Below are positions 43,092 through 52,013 of a stretch of 64,000 bases of DNA, one piece after another; positions within the stretch are counted from its first letter, which is position 1, and every line of letters starts with the position of its first letter. The notes beneath the pieces were generated by a model. The model searched no databases. It was not told the origin of the DNA and saw only the letters and a program-made list of their open reading frames with translations. Source of the DNA: Acidobacteriota bacterium (GTDB taxonomy: Bacteria > Acidobacteriota > Blastocatellia > Pyrinomonadales > Pyrinomonadaceae); NCBI GenBank assembly GCA_025463135.1, contig JAOAPY010000013.1, forward strand, positions 186,001-250,000. Reading direction: 5' to 3'. Made by a program: the position numbers and the translations under genes.

Positions 43092-44447
43092 ATGACGACC
43101 CGCACAAAAACCATGTTGGCGCTGGCGATCCTGTTAGCCATCAACACGCTCAACTTTTTTGACCGCCAGGTGTTCGGCGCGATTGCTGAACCAGTCAGAA
43201 AAGAATGGGGCTTGAGCGATAGCGCCATCGGGCTGATCGGTACAGCTTTCACGCTGGTCTATGCGGCAGTGGGACTACCCCTCGGCCGTCTGACCGACAG
43301 CGGCTCGAGAAAGAAGGTCCTGGCGTTTGGTGTCTTTGTTTGGAGTTTGTTGACAGCCGCGTCCGGTCTGGCGATGAACTACTGGCAACTGTTTACTCTT
43401 CGTCTCGGTGTAGGAGTCGGCGAAGCCACGTGCGCGCCCGCCGCCACGGCCCTCATTGGTGACCTGTTTCCCGCCGGCAAACGCTCGAAAGCCCTCTCCA
43501 TTTTCATGCTCGGCCTGCCGGTGGGAATAGCGCTAAGCTATGCGATAAGCGGGTCAGTAGCACACGCATACGGATGGCGCGCGGCCTTCTATGTCGCCGG
43601 TCTGCCGGGGCTGCTTTGTACGCTGGCGGTCTTGTTCATTTACGAGCCGCGCCGGGGATCAGCCGAACTCCATGACATCGGCGCGCGTAAACGGGCGGGC
43701 TCGCCCTTTCGCCTGGTGCTTTCGATTCCCACGATGTGGTGGATCATAGCTTCAGGGGCGCTGCAAACTTTCAACATGTATGCGATCGGTCAGTTCTTGA
43801 CGCCTTTCCTCATGAGGTATCACCACCAGGAAATTCGCACGGCTGGTTTTACGACGATGCTGGTCTTTGGACTGTCCGGGATTCCCGGCCTGTTGCTGGG
43901 CGGAGTTATCGGCGATGCCGTAGGCAAGCGCTGGTCGCATGGCCGGCTGTCTTTGGCAACCGTGTGCTTGCTCGTTTCGGTACCGCTGATCTTTCTGGCG
44001 CTGACGCGTCCGGGCGGAGCAACGACCAGCTTCATAATCCTGATGGGCTGCGGGGTGGCCGTGATGAATGTCTATTATGCGACGGTCTACCCGGCGATCC
44101 AGGATGTGATCGAGCCGTCGTTGCGCGGCACCGCGATGTCCATCTACTTTTTCGCCATGTACGTTCTGGGCGCCGCCCTGGGACCATTGGGCACCGGACT
44201 GGCCAGCGACTTCTTCACGGCACGCGCGGCGGCCGCCCATGGCGTAATTGAAATTACACAGAAGACGCTCGAGCCCTTTCGCGCTGAAGGCTTGCATGCG
44301 GCGATGTATATCATCCCGGCGCTCGGGTGTTTGCTTACTCTGGTTCTGTTTGCAGGTTCGCGGACAATCACCAGGGATATGGAGCGATTGCACAGTTGGA
44401 TGCGCGAGACCGAGCCCAGCGAGACACCTTCGGCAATGGGCGTTTAG
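43092..44447 (+). CDS. MFS transporter, Spinster-like
   Basis: A 451-residue inner-membrane permease with about 12 transmembrane helices. I start it at MTTRTKTMLALAILL; the 30 codons upstream are repeat-derived. The MFS A-motif loop is GLPLGRLTDSGSRKK after TM2, and TM1 carries the LNFFDRQVFGAIAEPVRKEWGLSD signature of Spinster-type transporters, which export lipids or take up organic acids. The substrate is unknown. The stop codon lies within the palindromic element at 44440-44531, so the last residues (SAMGV) may be repeat-influenced. Confidence 0.9.
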   Translation: MTTRTKTMLALAILLAINTLNFFDRQVFGAIAEPVRKEWGLSDSAIGLIGTAFTLVYAAVGLPLGRLTDSGSRKKVLAFGVFVWSLLTAASGLAMNYWQLFTLRLGVGVGEATCAPAATALIGDLFPAGKRSKALSIFMLGLPVGIALSYAISGSVAHAYGWRAAFYVAGLPGLLCTLAVLFIYEPRRGSAELHDIGARKRAGSPFRLVLSIPTMWWIIASGALQTFNMYAIGQFLTPFLMRYHHQEIRTAGFTTMLVFGLSGIPGLLLGGVIGDAVGKRWSHGRLSLATVCLLVSVPLIFLALTRPGGATTSFIILMGCGVAVMNVYYATVYPAIQDVIEPSLRGTAMSIYFFAMYVLGAALGPLGTGLASDFFTARAAAAHGVIEITQKTLEPFRAEGLHAAMYIIPALGCLLTLVLFAGSRTITRDMERLHSWMRETEPSETPSAMGV

Positions 44448-44531
44448 AGTACCGACTTCAGTCGGGTGGTTGTAGTGTGAAACCTTGATTGCAGCGATTG
44501 AAAACCCGACTGAAGTCGGTACTCTAAACGC
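44440..44531. repeat. Paired palindromic element, CCGACT-TC-AGTCGG subfamily with GTTTAGAGTA caps
   Basis: The left GCGTTTAGAGTACCGACTTC and the right inverted copy ending GTACTCTAAACGC give 28-bp arms that are perfectly complementary over most of their length, with a 40-bp core. The internal ACTTCAGT centre is shared with two other subfamilies. It overlaps the MFS stop codon. Confidence 0.9.
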
Positions 44532-44567
44532 CTGGACACGCACGTTCGAACTTTCGCGAGATTGATT

Positions 44568-45530
44568 ATGCGCCGGCGCTCCTTATTACTGATTACAGCC
44601 ATACTGCTGCTGGCGCCAATGGTGCGGGCAGGAACGTGGACCAACGGCACCGTCACTAACTCTTTCGGCTCGCGCAATTACAAACTGTGGATCCCTGATG
44701 GCTACAGTCGTAAGCATGCAGTGCCGCTGGTAATGATGTTGCACGGTTGCACGCAAACTCCCGACGACTTTGCAGCCGGCACGCAGATGAATCAGGTGGC
44801 TGACAGAGAAAATTTCCTGGTTGTCTATCCAGAGCAGCCCGCCGGCGCCAATGCACTCAAGTGCTGGAACTGGTTCGAAGCAGCTCATCAATCCCGTGGT
44901 CAGGGCGAACCAATGCTGTTGGCCGACATCATCAAGAAACTTCGCGGCACGTACAAAGTGAATCCCAAACGTGTTTTTGTCGCCGGAGCATCCGCCGGCG
45001 GCGCGATGGCCGCGATCATGGGAGCCACCTACCCTGATTTGTTCGACGCCATCGGTATCCAGTCAGGCCTCGCGTACAAATCAGCGACGAATCTCGCTGA
45101 GGCTCGTCCGGCAATGAACCATGGTCCCGCGGATCCGGCTCGCCTGGGCCAACTGGCGTTCCAGTCGATGGGTAAGACAAGGCAGAAGATGCGAGTGATC
45201 GTCTTTCAGGGGACAAAAGACAGCGCCGTGGCCCAGGTAAACGCCGATGCATTGATCAGTCAATGGGCGAAGACAAATGATTACCTCGACGACGGCCGCG
45301 CCAATAACAGCGTCGATGACGTGGCGGACGACAGCAGTCAGGGCGTGGTCGCCAACGGATATGCTTTTACGAAATATGTTTACAACGATCGCTCGGGCAA
45401 ACCGCTCATGGAGAAATGGATCGTCCAGGATATGAAGCACGCATGGTCGGGCGGATCCCCCAAGGGCACCTACACCGACCCCAAAGGTCCCAACGCCAGC
45501 GAGGAGATGTGGCGGTTCTTTAAAGGATGA
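44568..45530 (+). CDS. Secreted PHB-depolymerase/feruloyl-esterase-type hydrolase
   Basis: A 320-residue exported esterase. A signal peptide (about 1-22) precedes the fold. The oxyanion loop is PLVMMLHGCTQTPDDFA, the nucleophile elbow VAGASAGGAMA holds Ser142, the acid is in VFQGTKDSAV and the base in DMKHAWSGG. This pattern is the LpqC/PHB-depolymerase family (alpha/beta hydrolase, CE1-like). Substrates in the family include short-chain polyhydroxybutyrate and feruloylated glycans, so the substrate is uncertain. I use the ATG at 44568; a TTG two codons earlier is an alternative. Confidence 0.9.
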   Translation: MRRRSLLLITAILLLAPMVRAGTWTNGTVTNSFGSRNYKLWIPDGYSRKHAVPLVMMLHGCTQTPDDFAAGTQMNQVADRENFLVVYPEQPAGANALKCWNWFEAAHQSRGQGEPMLLADIIKKLRGTYKVNPKRVFVAGASAGGAMAAIMGATYPDLFDAIGIQSGLAYKSATNLAEARPAMNHGPADPARLGQLAFQSMGKTRQKMRVIVFQGTKDSAVAQVNADALISQWAKTNDYLDDGRANNSVDDVADDSSQGVVANGYAFTKYVYNDRSGKPLMEKWIVQDMKHAWSGGSPKGTYTDPKGPNASEEMWRFFKG

Positions 45531-45540
45531 AGCGGAAGAA

Positions 45541-45664
45541 GGACGACACGGAGGCGGGGAGACGCGGGGATTCGGCGACCGGAATTATTTAACGATTTGA
45601 CCGACGCGGCGACAAAAAAGCCTTTCGCGCGACAACTCCCCGTCTCTCCCGATCTCCGCGTCCC
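45541..45664. repeat. CGCGGGGA/CTCCCCG inverted repeat between convergent genes
   Basis: A block beginning GGACGACACGGAGGCGGGGA and ending CTCTCCCGATCTCCGCGTCC forms a loose inverted repeat, filling the 141-bp gap between the esterase and the LarA-like gene. It shares GACGCGGGGA with the hairpin at 5481-5518. Confidence 0.6.
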
Positions 45665-45671
45665 TTCATCC

Positions 45672-46967
45672 TCATCCCTCCAAATACAGGTCTCGCCCAG
45701 CGCGCTCGACCACTAACGTATTGGGATCGGAATCGTAGTCTTCGCGGCGAAACTGGTGATAGTCCATAAAGCCCAGGTTCACGCGCGCGCAGGTTGCTTC
45801 ATCGAGAGCAGAAGCCATCGTGATGCGGAAGCGGGAAACGACGTGTCCGTTTTCGTCAAGGTGTCCGGCGTAAGAGACATGGGCCAAATGCGCCGCCACG
45901 GCCAGATTCGCCTGTAGTTCGGTTGAAAGCGCCACCATCTCGCGCACGCGATCCAGCGGCGCATAACCATATTTCTCGATTAACTCCCCGTGCGTTTCTG
46001 AAATCATGCGCAAGTGGGGCGCATAAATGATCAATTCACCGCCTGCTTCGATGATACCGCCGAGCTTATAGCTTGCTTTGCCGCCCACCCACAGCTCATC
46101 GTAATGCTCGTCAAGCAGTGCCACCACTCGCTTGTACTTGCGACCGGTGTATTTGATGTGGACCTGCCGACTGACTTCAGCCGCGCGCCGAAACGCCTGT
46201 CGAACGTCACCCGCAAAGAGTGCGTGTGTGCGCAATCGATTATTATCGTCGCGGGTCACCACCGAGTTCAGCGAGATGATTCGCGCCGGCACAAAATCCG
46301 CGGCGGCTTCGATCATGTGACGGGTCGGTGTTTCCACGCGGCCAATCACGTTTTCAATAGAAGCCAAAGCACCAAGCCAATGTGTCGCGTGTGTCAGGTC
46401 CGGCCCGGCGACGCCGGGAAAGAAATATTTCGCACCACCGGCAAAACCCGCCACCTCATGCGGCACGGTGCCGCCAAAGACCAAAACGGTATCGTAGATG
46501 CCCGGTCCCAACAGGCGGTTGAGATTCACTTTCACGGCTGCAGTGAGTAGCCCGCCGGTTAACGCAGTCACCTGCTCTGCGCTAAGCTCGCCTATGGTTA
46601 CTAATTCTTCCGGACGGTTCCACTGATGATCGTAGATCCGTCCCGGTGCCGTGCTGCCCTCCGGTAAGCCGATCTTGGACCGCTTTTCTGTCTCGGTCAT
46701 AGGCATATGCGTGCCCTGCGCCACCAGGGCATCGAATTGCGCTACGTTACGCGCCGCCAGAATCTCAGCAGCGAACGGAAAAAGGATGTCGGTGTTGTCG
46801 TCGCGGGTTTTGTCGGAAATGATGGCCAGCACGCGCGCGTCAGGGCCGATGGTGAGCAAGGCCTGTTCGATGATGGCACGCAGTTCGACAGGCGAAAGGT
46901 CAAGGTCCGGACCGCCCTGGCCAACGATTGAGGGTGCTGGGATTGAGGGAGCGGGTTTACTGCTCAT
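45672..46967 (-). CDS. LarA-like nickel-pincer racemase/epimerase family protein
   Basis: A 431-residue member of the lactate-racemase superfamily, whose enzymes use a nickel-pincer nucleotide to racemise or epimerise 2-hydroxy acids. Matching features: IISDKTRDDNTD (LarA D-TR motif), VAQGTHMPMT with His87, and VPHEVAGFAGGAKYFFPGVAG with His170 and the cofactor-linked Lys180. It overlaps the PfkB kinase gene by 4 nt and lies with an SDR dehydrogenase. This suggests a sugar-acid substrate (for example an aldonate 2-epimerase) rather than lactate; that is inferred from context. The cofactor-maturation genes larB, larC and larE are not in the window. Confidence 0.88.
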   Translation of the reverse strand: MSSKPAPSIPAPSIVGQGGPDLDLSPVELRAIIEQALLTIGPDARVLAIISDKTRDDNTDILFPFAAEILAARNVAQFDALVAQGTHMPMTETEKRSKIGLPEGSTAPGRIYDHQWNRPEELVTIGELSAEQVTALTGGLLTAAVKVNLNRLLGPGIYDTVLVFGGTVPHEVAGFAGGAKYFFPGVAGPDLTHATHWLGALASIENVIGRVETPTRHMIEAAADFVPARIISLNSVVTRDDNNRLRTHALFAGDVRQAFRRAAEVSRQVHIKYTGRKYKRVVALLDEHYDELWVGGKASYKLGGIIEAGGELIIYAPHLRMISETHGELIEKYGYAPLDRVREMVALSTELQANLAVAAHLAHVSYAGHLDENGHVVSRFRITMASALDEATCARVNLGFMDYHQFRREDYDSDPNTLVVERAGRDLYLEG

Positions 46968-48046
46968 CTTTGAATTCGCGCCGAGCCGCCCTTTGCGAAC
47001 GCTCGCACCTGCTCGAGCGTCGCCATGGTGGTATCCCCGGGATAAGTTGTAAGCAGGGCGCCATGGGCCCAGCCCAGCTTCAAAGCTTCCTCGGGCGATT
47101 CGCCGCTAAGCAAACCATAAAAAAAGCCGGAAGCAAATCCATCACCTCCGCCAACGCGATCCATGACGTCAAGATCGGCCGTTGGCGATACATGAGGTTC
47201 TCCGTTGACCCAGGCCACCGCAGCCCAACCGTGGCGGTTGGTAGTATGAACTTCACGCAGCGTCGTCGCGACGATCCTGACCTGTGGATGTCTGGCTGCC
47301 ACCCGATCGATCATCGAGAAGAAGGTGTGGGGATCGAGTTTGGAAGTGCCGGCGACCTCGGGACCGGGTATGCCGAGTCCCTTTTGCAGATCCTCTTCAT
47401 TGCCCACCAAAACATCGACGTTCTCGACAATGCGCGCGATCACATCCACAGCGCGGCTCTCGCCTCCGGAAATCTTCCAGAGCTTTTCACGATAGTTCAG
47501 ATCGAACGAAGTTATGGCGCCCACGGCTTTGGCTGCCTGCATGGCTTTGATTATTACTTCCGCCGTGCTCTCTGAGAGAGCGGCAAAAATGCCCCCGCTA
47601 TGAAACCAACGCACGCCATCCTTAAAAATATCGTCCCAGTCAAAATCATCCGGCTTGAGTAGCGCCGCTGCTTCGTTGGCGCGATTGTAAAAGACCACGG
47701 GTGCGCGCACGCCGTGGCCGCGATCGCTGTAGACCGTCGCGATGTTGGGACCATTGACGCCGTTGTGTTCGAACCATTTGTAAATAGGCTTGACTCCCAT
47801 TGCGCGCACGCGCTCGGCAACCAAGTCGCCGATCGGGTAATCGACCATGGCAGAGGCGATTCCGGTCCGTAACCGGAAACAGTCGGACAGGTTGGCCGCG
47901 ACATTGAACTCTCCGCCGCTTACGTGGATGTCGCAATGACGCGCTTTGCGGAAAGGGACGATGCCAGGGTCAAGCCGGTAGACCAGCGCGCCCAGAGAGA
48001 TAAAGTCGAAAGCGCCATGGGGCGAAATTTTGAGACCGCTGTTCAT
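46964..48046 (-). CDS. PfkB-family sugar kinase, KdgK-like
   Basis: A 360-residue PfkB carbohydrate kinase, most like 2-keto-3-deoxygluconate kinase. Visible: N-terminal substrate loop SGGEFNVAANL (about 43-53), the pyrophosphate-side region FDLNYREKLW, VLVGNEEDL and the C-terminal ATP/anion-hole motif LDVMDRVGGGDGFASGFFYG with the catalytic Asp. KdgK would phosphorylate KDG to KDPG in hexuronate and aldonate breakdown. The partners are a LarA-like protein (4-nt overlap) and an SDR dehydrogenase 40 nt upstream. No KDPG aldolase or mannonate dehydratase is in the window. The exact sugar is uncertain. Confidence 0.9.
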   Translation of the reverse strand: MNSGLKISPHGAFDFISLGALVYRLDPGIVPFRKARHCDIHVSGGEFNVAANLSDCFRLRTGIASAMVDYPIGDLVAERVRAMGVKPIYKWFEHNGVNGPNIATVYSDRGHGVRAPVVFYNRANEAAALLKPDDFDWDDIFKDGVRWFHSGGIFAALSESTAEVIIKAMQAAKAVGAITSFDLNYREKLWKISGGESRAVDVIARIVENVDVLVGNEEDLQKGLGIPGPEVAGTSKLDPHTFFSMIDRVAARHPQVRIVATTLREVHTTNRHGWAAVAWVNGEPHVSPTADLDVMDRVGGGDGFASGFFYGLLSGESPEEALKLGWAHGALLTTYPGDTTMATLEQVRAFAKGGSARIQR

Positions 48047-48086
48047 GCGACAAAATCCTTATCTGTGAGCGCGGCGCATGCCATCT

Positions 48087-48917
48087 TCACACGCCGCCGA
48101 AGGCTGAAAAGCCGCCGTCAACCGGAACGACGATGCCGGTGACAAACGCCGATGCCGGAGATAACAGCCAGAGTACTGCGCCCAGCAAATCCTCCGGCTC
48201 TCCAAAGCGGTGCATCGGAGTGTGATTGATTATGCTTTGGCCGCGGGCGCTAAGCTCACCTGTTTCCTTGTCCGTTAATAGAAAGCGGTTTTGTTCGGTC
48301 AGAAAAAATCCGGGAGCAATAGCATTCACGCGAATACGCGGCGAATATTCCTGGGCCAGATGGACCGCCAGCCACTGCGTGAAACTATTGACGCCCGCCT
48401 TGGCAGCGGAGTAACTCAGCACGCGCGTCAGTGGGCGGAACGCACTCATCGATGAGACATTCAGAATCGCGCCCTCGCCCTGCGTCACCATGCGCTTGCC
48501 AAAAATCTGGCTGGGAAGAACGGTCCCCAGCAAATTCAACTCGAACACAAAGCGCAAGGCTTCTTCGGGTATATCGAAGAATGAAAGATCAGGACGCGTT
48601 GTGGCTTGCGGATGATTGCCTCCGGCACCGTTGACCAGGCAATCTATCCGGCCAAATTGATCTACGACCTGTTGCGCCGCCCGTTCCAAACTGTCTTTAT
48701 TCAGCGCGTCGCCTTCGATGATAATCGCTTTGCCGGATCCGGACAGTTGTGAAAGCAGATTTTTCGCTTTGTCTGGATCGCGGGCGAGTAAAGCGACATC
48801 GGCGCCACAACCCACCAGGGCCCGGGTTATGACCTGCCCCAGGACCCCGGTGCCGCCGGTGATCACGACCGAACGCCCGGCGAAGTCATACAACTGAGTC
48901 AGTTCCTTTAGATCCAT
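48087..48917 (-). CDS. SDR-family oxidoreductase, D-mannonate/fructuronate reductase-like
   Basis: A 276-residue NAD(P)-dependent short-chain dehydrogenase. Motifs: cofactor loop TGGTGVLG (20-27), GDALN, NGAGGNHP, catalytic Ser155 in NVSSMSA, Tyr169 and Lys173 in SYSAAKAG, and a C-terminal VPVDGGFSAFGGV. The GGNHPQATT loop and the neighbours are typical of the SDR-type D-mannonate oxidoreductase (UxuB-like). I start it at MDLKELTQLY. A TTG 7 codons upstream would draw its first residues (MSDILGS) from the palindromic repeat at 48928-48952. The first gene of a three-gene cluster for sugar-acid metabolism. Confidence 0.88.
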   Translation of the reverse strand: MDLKELTQLYDFAGRSVVITGGTGVLGQVITRALVGCGADVALLARDPDKAKNLLSQLSGSGKAIIIEGDALNKDSLERAAQQVVDQFGRIDCLVNGAGGNHPQATTRPDLSFFDIPEEALRFVFELNLLGTVLPSQIFGKRMVTQGEGAILNVSSMSAFRPLTRVLSYSAAKAGVNSFTQWLAVHLAQEYSPRIRVNAIAPGFFLTEQNRFLLTDKETGELSARGQSIINHTPMHRFGEPEDLLGAVLWLLSPASAFVTGIVVPVDGGFSAFGGV

Positions 48918-49390
48918 GCTGCCAAGAATGTCCGACAAACTTCAGTTTGTCGATGCCGCAGTTAACACTCACGCCCTTACTATTTGAAATCAAGATTCGG
49001 TGGGCAGTCGAGAACCTTTAGGAAAGCTGTGATCAAGTCATCGCGCCGGTTTGATTCTGCCTCAGCCCGCAAAGCGGGCGAAGCCGCGACTTTCCAATTC
49101 TCATTATCATGTCGATGCAATCCAGGCCTCACATGACGTTAGTGCCGTCGATGATCAATGATCAATGAGAATTGAGAAATGCCAAATGGAAAATGGACCT
49201 ATCGACGTACTCACAAATCTAACGCCTGGTCCATCCGCTTCCCTTCCTTCGTCGCTTGCTACTCGCTTGCAACTCACCTGCGGGTGCGGCCGTGGTTCCA
49301 CGCGCGACCAGAAAGGTTCGCACCCGAACTTCTTCACCCTGGATACCGGACTGTTTGATTGTAGCCATCAGCGCAGGCTCGCCGCTGAAC
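48918..49390. other. Intergenic gap with a half palindromic element
   Basis: A 473-bp gap. At 48928-48952 it holds a single ATGTCCGACAAACTTCAG.. palindrome (GACAAACT subfamily) directly upstream of the SDR gene. At about 49163-49198 there is an AT-rich stretch related to the CATTTTCCATTT repeat at 31660-31725. I see no RNA gene. The short frames here (for example 49155-49337, minus) show no motifs or ribosome-binding sites. Confidence 0.5.
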
Positions 49391-50515
49391 TCATGACCGG
49401 GACAACACATCGGGAAAAAGGTAATCGCGTCCCGCGACCTTTATCGATAGCGAAGGCCAATCAGGCGACATGGTGATGGTCTCAATGCCGTCTGGAGAAA
49501 CAATACTTGTCTCTTCGACTTTTGCACCCGTGATCGATGGGTTCCAGGCAAACGCCTGATTGTCTTTAACACGCTCATCGCTCAACGGGTGGGCCACCCA
49601 ATCTCTCGTGCGATATCCGCAAGCCCCACCCTGGTGATGTAAATGCTCCTCGCCCGGAAATCCTTCGGCGGCATAAGATTGCGCCGCCACGCGGTAGAGA
49701 TCCCGGCCGCTGGTTCCCGGCTGCGTAGCAGCAAAGAGTTGCGCGCCAACGCGGGCCGTGGCCAGAGTACGCCGGCGCAGCTCATCCGGGACCGCGCCGG
49801 CACAGACGAAGCGCGAAAGCGAAGCGATCAATCCATGACGTCGCGCGCAAACAACAACCATCAGGACTTCTTCCCAAACTCGATCTGTGGGAACAGGGTG
49901 TCTGAATCGCTGAATTCGTTCGTCTCCCGCGGCCAGCGAAACAACCGCTCGAATGTCCCGTGCCGCCAGGTCATTTGCCGCTCGCCGAGCGATTTCTTTT
50001 TCAGTCTCGCCCGGCTGCACGGTCTTCATCAAATTTCCAATGATTTCCGCCGCATCGCTACCCAGCTCGCGATACCTTTCTATTTCATTCTCAGTGAGTT
50101 CATAACGGCAGCCGGAAATAGCCCTTTCGATCGTTCTGGCTTCGGAGTTCAAAGGGAGGTCGGACCCTAACGTAGTCCCCTCTTCCAACAGAGCAACCGC
50201 ATGCGTGTGCAGAAACGACGATGACCTTTCCTCTTCCCAGGCAAACTCTATGGGTTCGAATTCTCCTGAGAAGATTTCCTCAGCTAACAAGCGCGGCATT
50301 TCGATCCTGTTCGCGAGGACAAATCGCCGGCCATCGCGCCGCACCAGCAGCGCGCCGTTGCCCTGGTCGCGACTGACGTCAACGCCATTTGTTCCTCCAG
50401 CGCTCAACCAGGAAAAATTGTGCTGGGCGGTAAGCAGGACGCCGCCGAGATTTTCAGCGTCGAGCATGCGCATCAGCCTGCCCGTTTTTTCCTCGATTTC
50501 AGCCTGCCGATCCAT
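49391..50515 (-). CDS. M24-fold (aminopeptidase P/creatinase-like) protein lacking most metal ligands
   Basis: A 374-residue protein with the pita-bread fold of aminopeptidase P: an N-terminal creatinase-like domain (GVLLTAQHNFSWLSAGG, LANRIEMPRLLAEEIF) and a C-terminal catalytic-type domain. In metal-dependent members the ligands are Asp, Asp, His, Glu, Glu. Here the matching segments read VVVCARRHGLIASLSRF (both Asp lost), HHQGGACGYRTRDW (His of GHG lost) and AFAWNPSITGAKVEET (first Glu is Asn, second kept). Only one ligand of five remains, so a dinuclear metallopeptidase is improbable; a metal-independent hydrolase, as in creatinase, is possible. I start it at MDRQAEIEEK; the 31 upstream codons have no support. 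Confidence 0.8.
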   Translation of the reverse strand: MDRQAEIEEKTGRLMRMLDAENLGGVLLTAQHNFSWLSAGGTNGVDVSRDQGNGALLVRRDGRRFVLANRIEMPRLLAEEIFSGEFEPIEFAWEEERSSSFLHTHAVALLEEGTTLGSDLPLNSEARTIERAISGCRYELTENEIERYRELGSDAAEIIGNLMKTVQPGETEKEIARRAANDLAARDIRAVVSLAAGDERIQRFRHPVPTDRVWEEVLMVVVCARRHGLIASLSRFVCAGAVPDELRRRTLATARVGAQLFAATQPGTSGRDLYRVAAQSYAAEGFPGEEHLHHQGGACGYRTRDWVAHPLSDERVKDNQAFAWNPSITGAKVEETSIVSPDGIETITMSPDWPSLSIKVAGRDYLFPDVLSRS

Positions 50516-50626
50516 TTTCTTCACAAGGCGGAGTAATGTGGCCCACGACCCTGGCTTTGTCAACCAGGATATTTTTGTAAAGGATGCTCCTGGCGCCGTC
50601 CTTATCAAGTTCTGATATTTGGTGAG

Positions 50627-50701
50627 GTAGCACAGACTTCAGTCTGCATCGGTGTGCAACTTGCGCGCTGGGTGAGCGGCGCAGGCTGAAGTCCAAGCTA
50701 C
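50627..50701. repeat. Paired palindromic element, CACAGACT subfamily, diverged copy 2
   Basis: GTAGCACAGACTTCAGTCTG at the left and CAGGCTGAAGTCCAAGCTAC at the right, a diverged inverted copy of the 29668-29723 element with the GTAGC/GCTAC caps preserved. It lies between the divergent M24-fold and DUF4404 genes. Confidence 0.75.
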
Positions 50702-50789
50702 TTATCATCCAGGAAGAGATTGGTGTATGTTGGGAACCACGACATTGACTCTATATCAATACTCCGGCCGGCGACGAGGTTAAGCAGCG

Positions 50790-51059
50790 ATGGACAAAGA
50801 AAAACTCCGTGAACAACTGCAGGCATTACATACTGAGCTGCAGCAAGTTGAAACCCTCGACGACAACGAGCGAGAGATGCTGCAAGGGCTGGCGCGAGAC
50901 GTTCAGGAGGTACTGCACGGCGAAGCCGATCGCAACCAACACTATGGCCCTCTGAGTGACCGGCTCAGAGAAACAGTGGCCCAGGTGGAGGCTTCCCATC
51001 CGCGGGCGACGATGTTAATGCGCCAGATTATCGATCAGCTGGCTTACATGGGAATCTAA
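50790..51059 (+). CDS. DUF4404 family small protein
   Basis: An 89-residue acidic, mostly helical protein (MDKEKLREQLQALHTELQQVETLDDNEREMLQGL), with a heptad-like N-terminal half and a C-terminal LSDRLRETVAQVEASHPRATMLMRQIIDQLAYMGI. This matches the DUF4404 family pattern, whose function is unknown. No signal peptide. It is monocistronic, ending 18 bp before the end of the convergent aldo/keto reductase gene. Confidence 0.8.
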   Translation: MDKEKLREQLQALHTELQQVETLDDNEREMLQGLARDVQEVLHGEADRNQHYGPLSDRLRETVAQVEASHPRATMLMRQIIDQLAYMGI

Positions 51060-51077
51060 GTGGAAACGTCCAGCTCT

Positions 51078-52013
51078 CTATGCCGGCATTAGATCTCGAA
51101 CCTCCGGCGGCTCTTCACCAAGCCACTGCGGGTTCTCAGCGGTGCCGTCAAATATTGATGACGTCTTAAACGGTTCGTAACGACCGGTCGCGGCGGCCTC
51201 GCGAGTTTTCGCAAGCAACGCCTCGCGTTCGTCATCACTCAATGGCTGGAAGGAGGCAACCGCGTCGAATGCCTGCTCGAGGATTTCCATGCTGTCAATG
51301 CCGGTGATTACGACAGAGGTGGGCAGACTCAGTGCATAGTGCAGGCATTCAATTGGAGTCACGGTCCGCGACTTCAAGAGGATGCCCTGCGCCATACTCT
51401 TCATTCCCAGCACACCTATGCCGACCTTTACCAATTCCGGCACCACGAGTTGCTCAAAGCTGCGATAGTGCGCGTCCATGACGTTCAAAGGCATTTGCAC
51501 GGTATCGAATTTGAATCCGTTTTCCTGGGCCACCTCGAGCATGTACAGGTGTATGCGCGGATCCTTGTGACCGGTGAACCCGATGTAGCGAATCTTTCCG
51601 GCATCGCGCGCCTCAACCAGTGCAGCGTTCGCTCCCTTTTCGTCAAAGATGCGGTGCGGATCTTCAAAGCGAATGATTTCATGATGTTGGACCAGGTCGA
51701 TGCAGTCGACGCCCAAACGCTGGAGTGACTCGTCTAGTTGTCTCGTCGCTTCTTTTCCTGATCGCCCATCAATCTTGGTCATCACAAACGCCTGCCGGCG
51801 ATAGCCGTCGCGCAACGCCGCCCCCATGCGTAACTCGCTGGCGCCATCGTTGTAGTCCCAACAATTGTCCAGGAAGTTAATGCCGCGATCGATTGCCGAA
51901 CGGACAATCCGGATCGCCAACTGTTCATCAACATTTTTAAGACCGAGGTGCCAGCCGCCAAGGCCAATCGCCGAAACCTTTTCCCCGGTGCTTCCCAACG
52001 TTCGATAGATCAT
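51078..52013 (-). CDS. Aldo/keto reductase
   Basis: A 311-residue NADPH-dependent oxidoreductase with the TIM-barrel AKR signature. The catalytic tetrad is visible as Asp49 (FLDNCWDYNDG), Tyr54, Lys80 (VMTKIDGR) and His110/His111 (DLVQHHEI). Other typical phrases are AIGLGGWHLG, YIGFTGHKDPR and VVITGIDSMEILEQAF. The C-terminal tail is short. The substrate is unknown; this type often reduces aldehydes or sugars. It is a single gene. Confidence 0.92.
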   Translation of the reverse strand: MIYRTLGSTGEKVSAIGLGGWHLGLKNVDEQLAIRIVRSAIDRGINFLDNCWDYNDGASELRMGAALRDGYRRQAFVMTKIDGRSGKEATRQLDESLQRLGVDCIDLVQHHEIIRFEDPHRIFDEKGANAALVEARDAGKIRYIGFTGHKDPRIHLYMLEVAQENGFKFDTVQMPLNVMDAHYRSFEQLVVPELVKVGIGVLGMKSMAQGILLKSRTVTPIECLHYALSLPTSVVITGIDSMEILEQAFDAVASFQPLSDDEREALLAKTREAAATGRYEPFKTSSIFDGTAENPQWLGEEPPEVRDLMPA

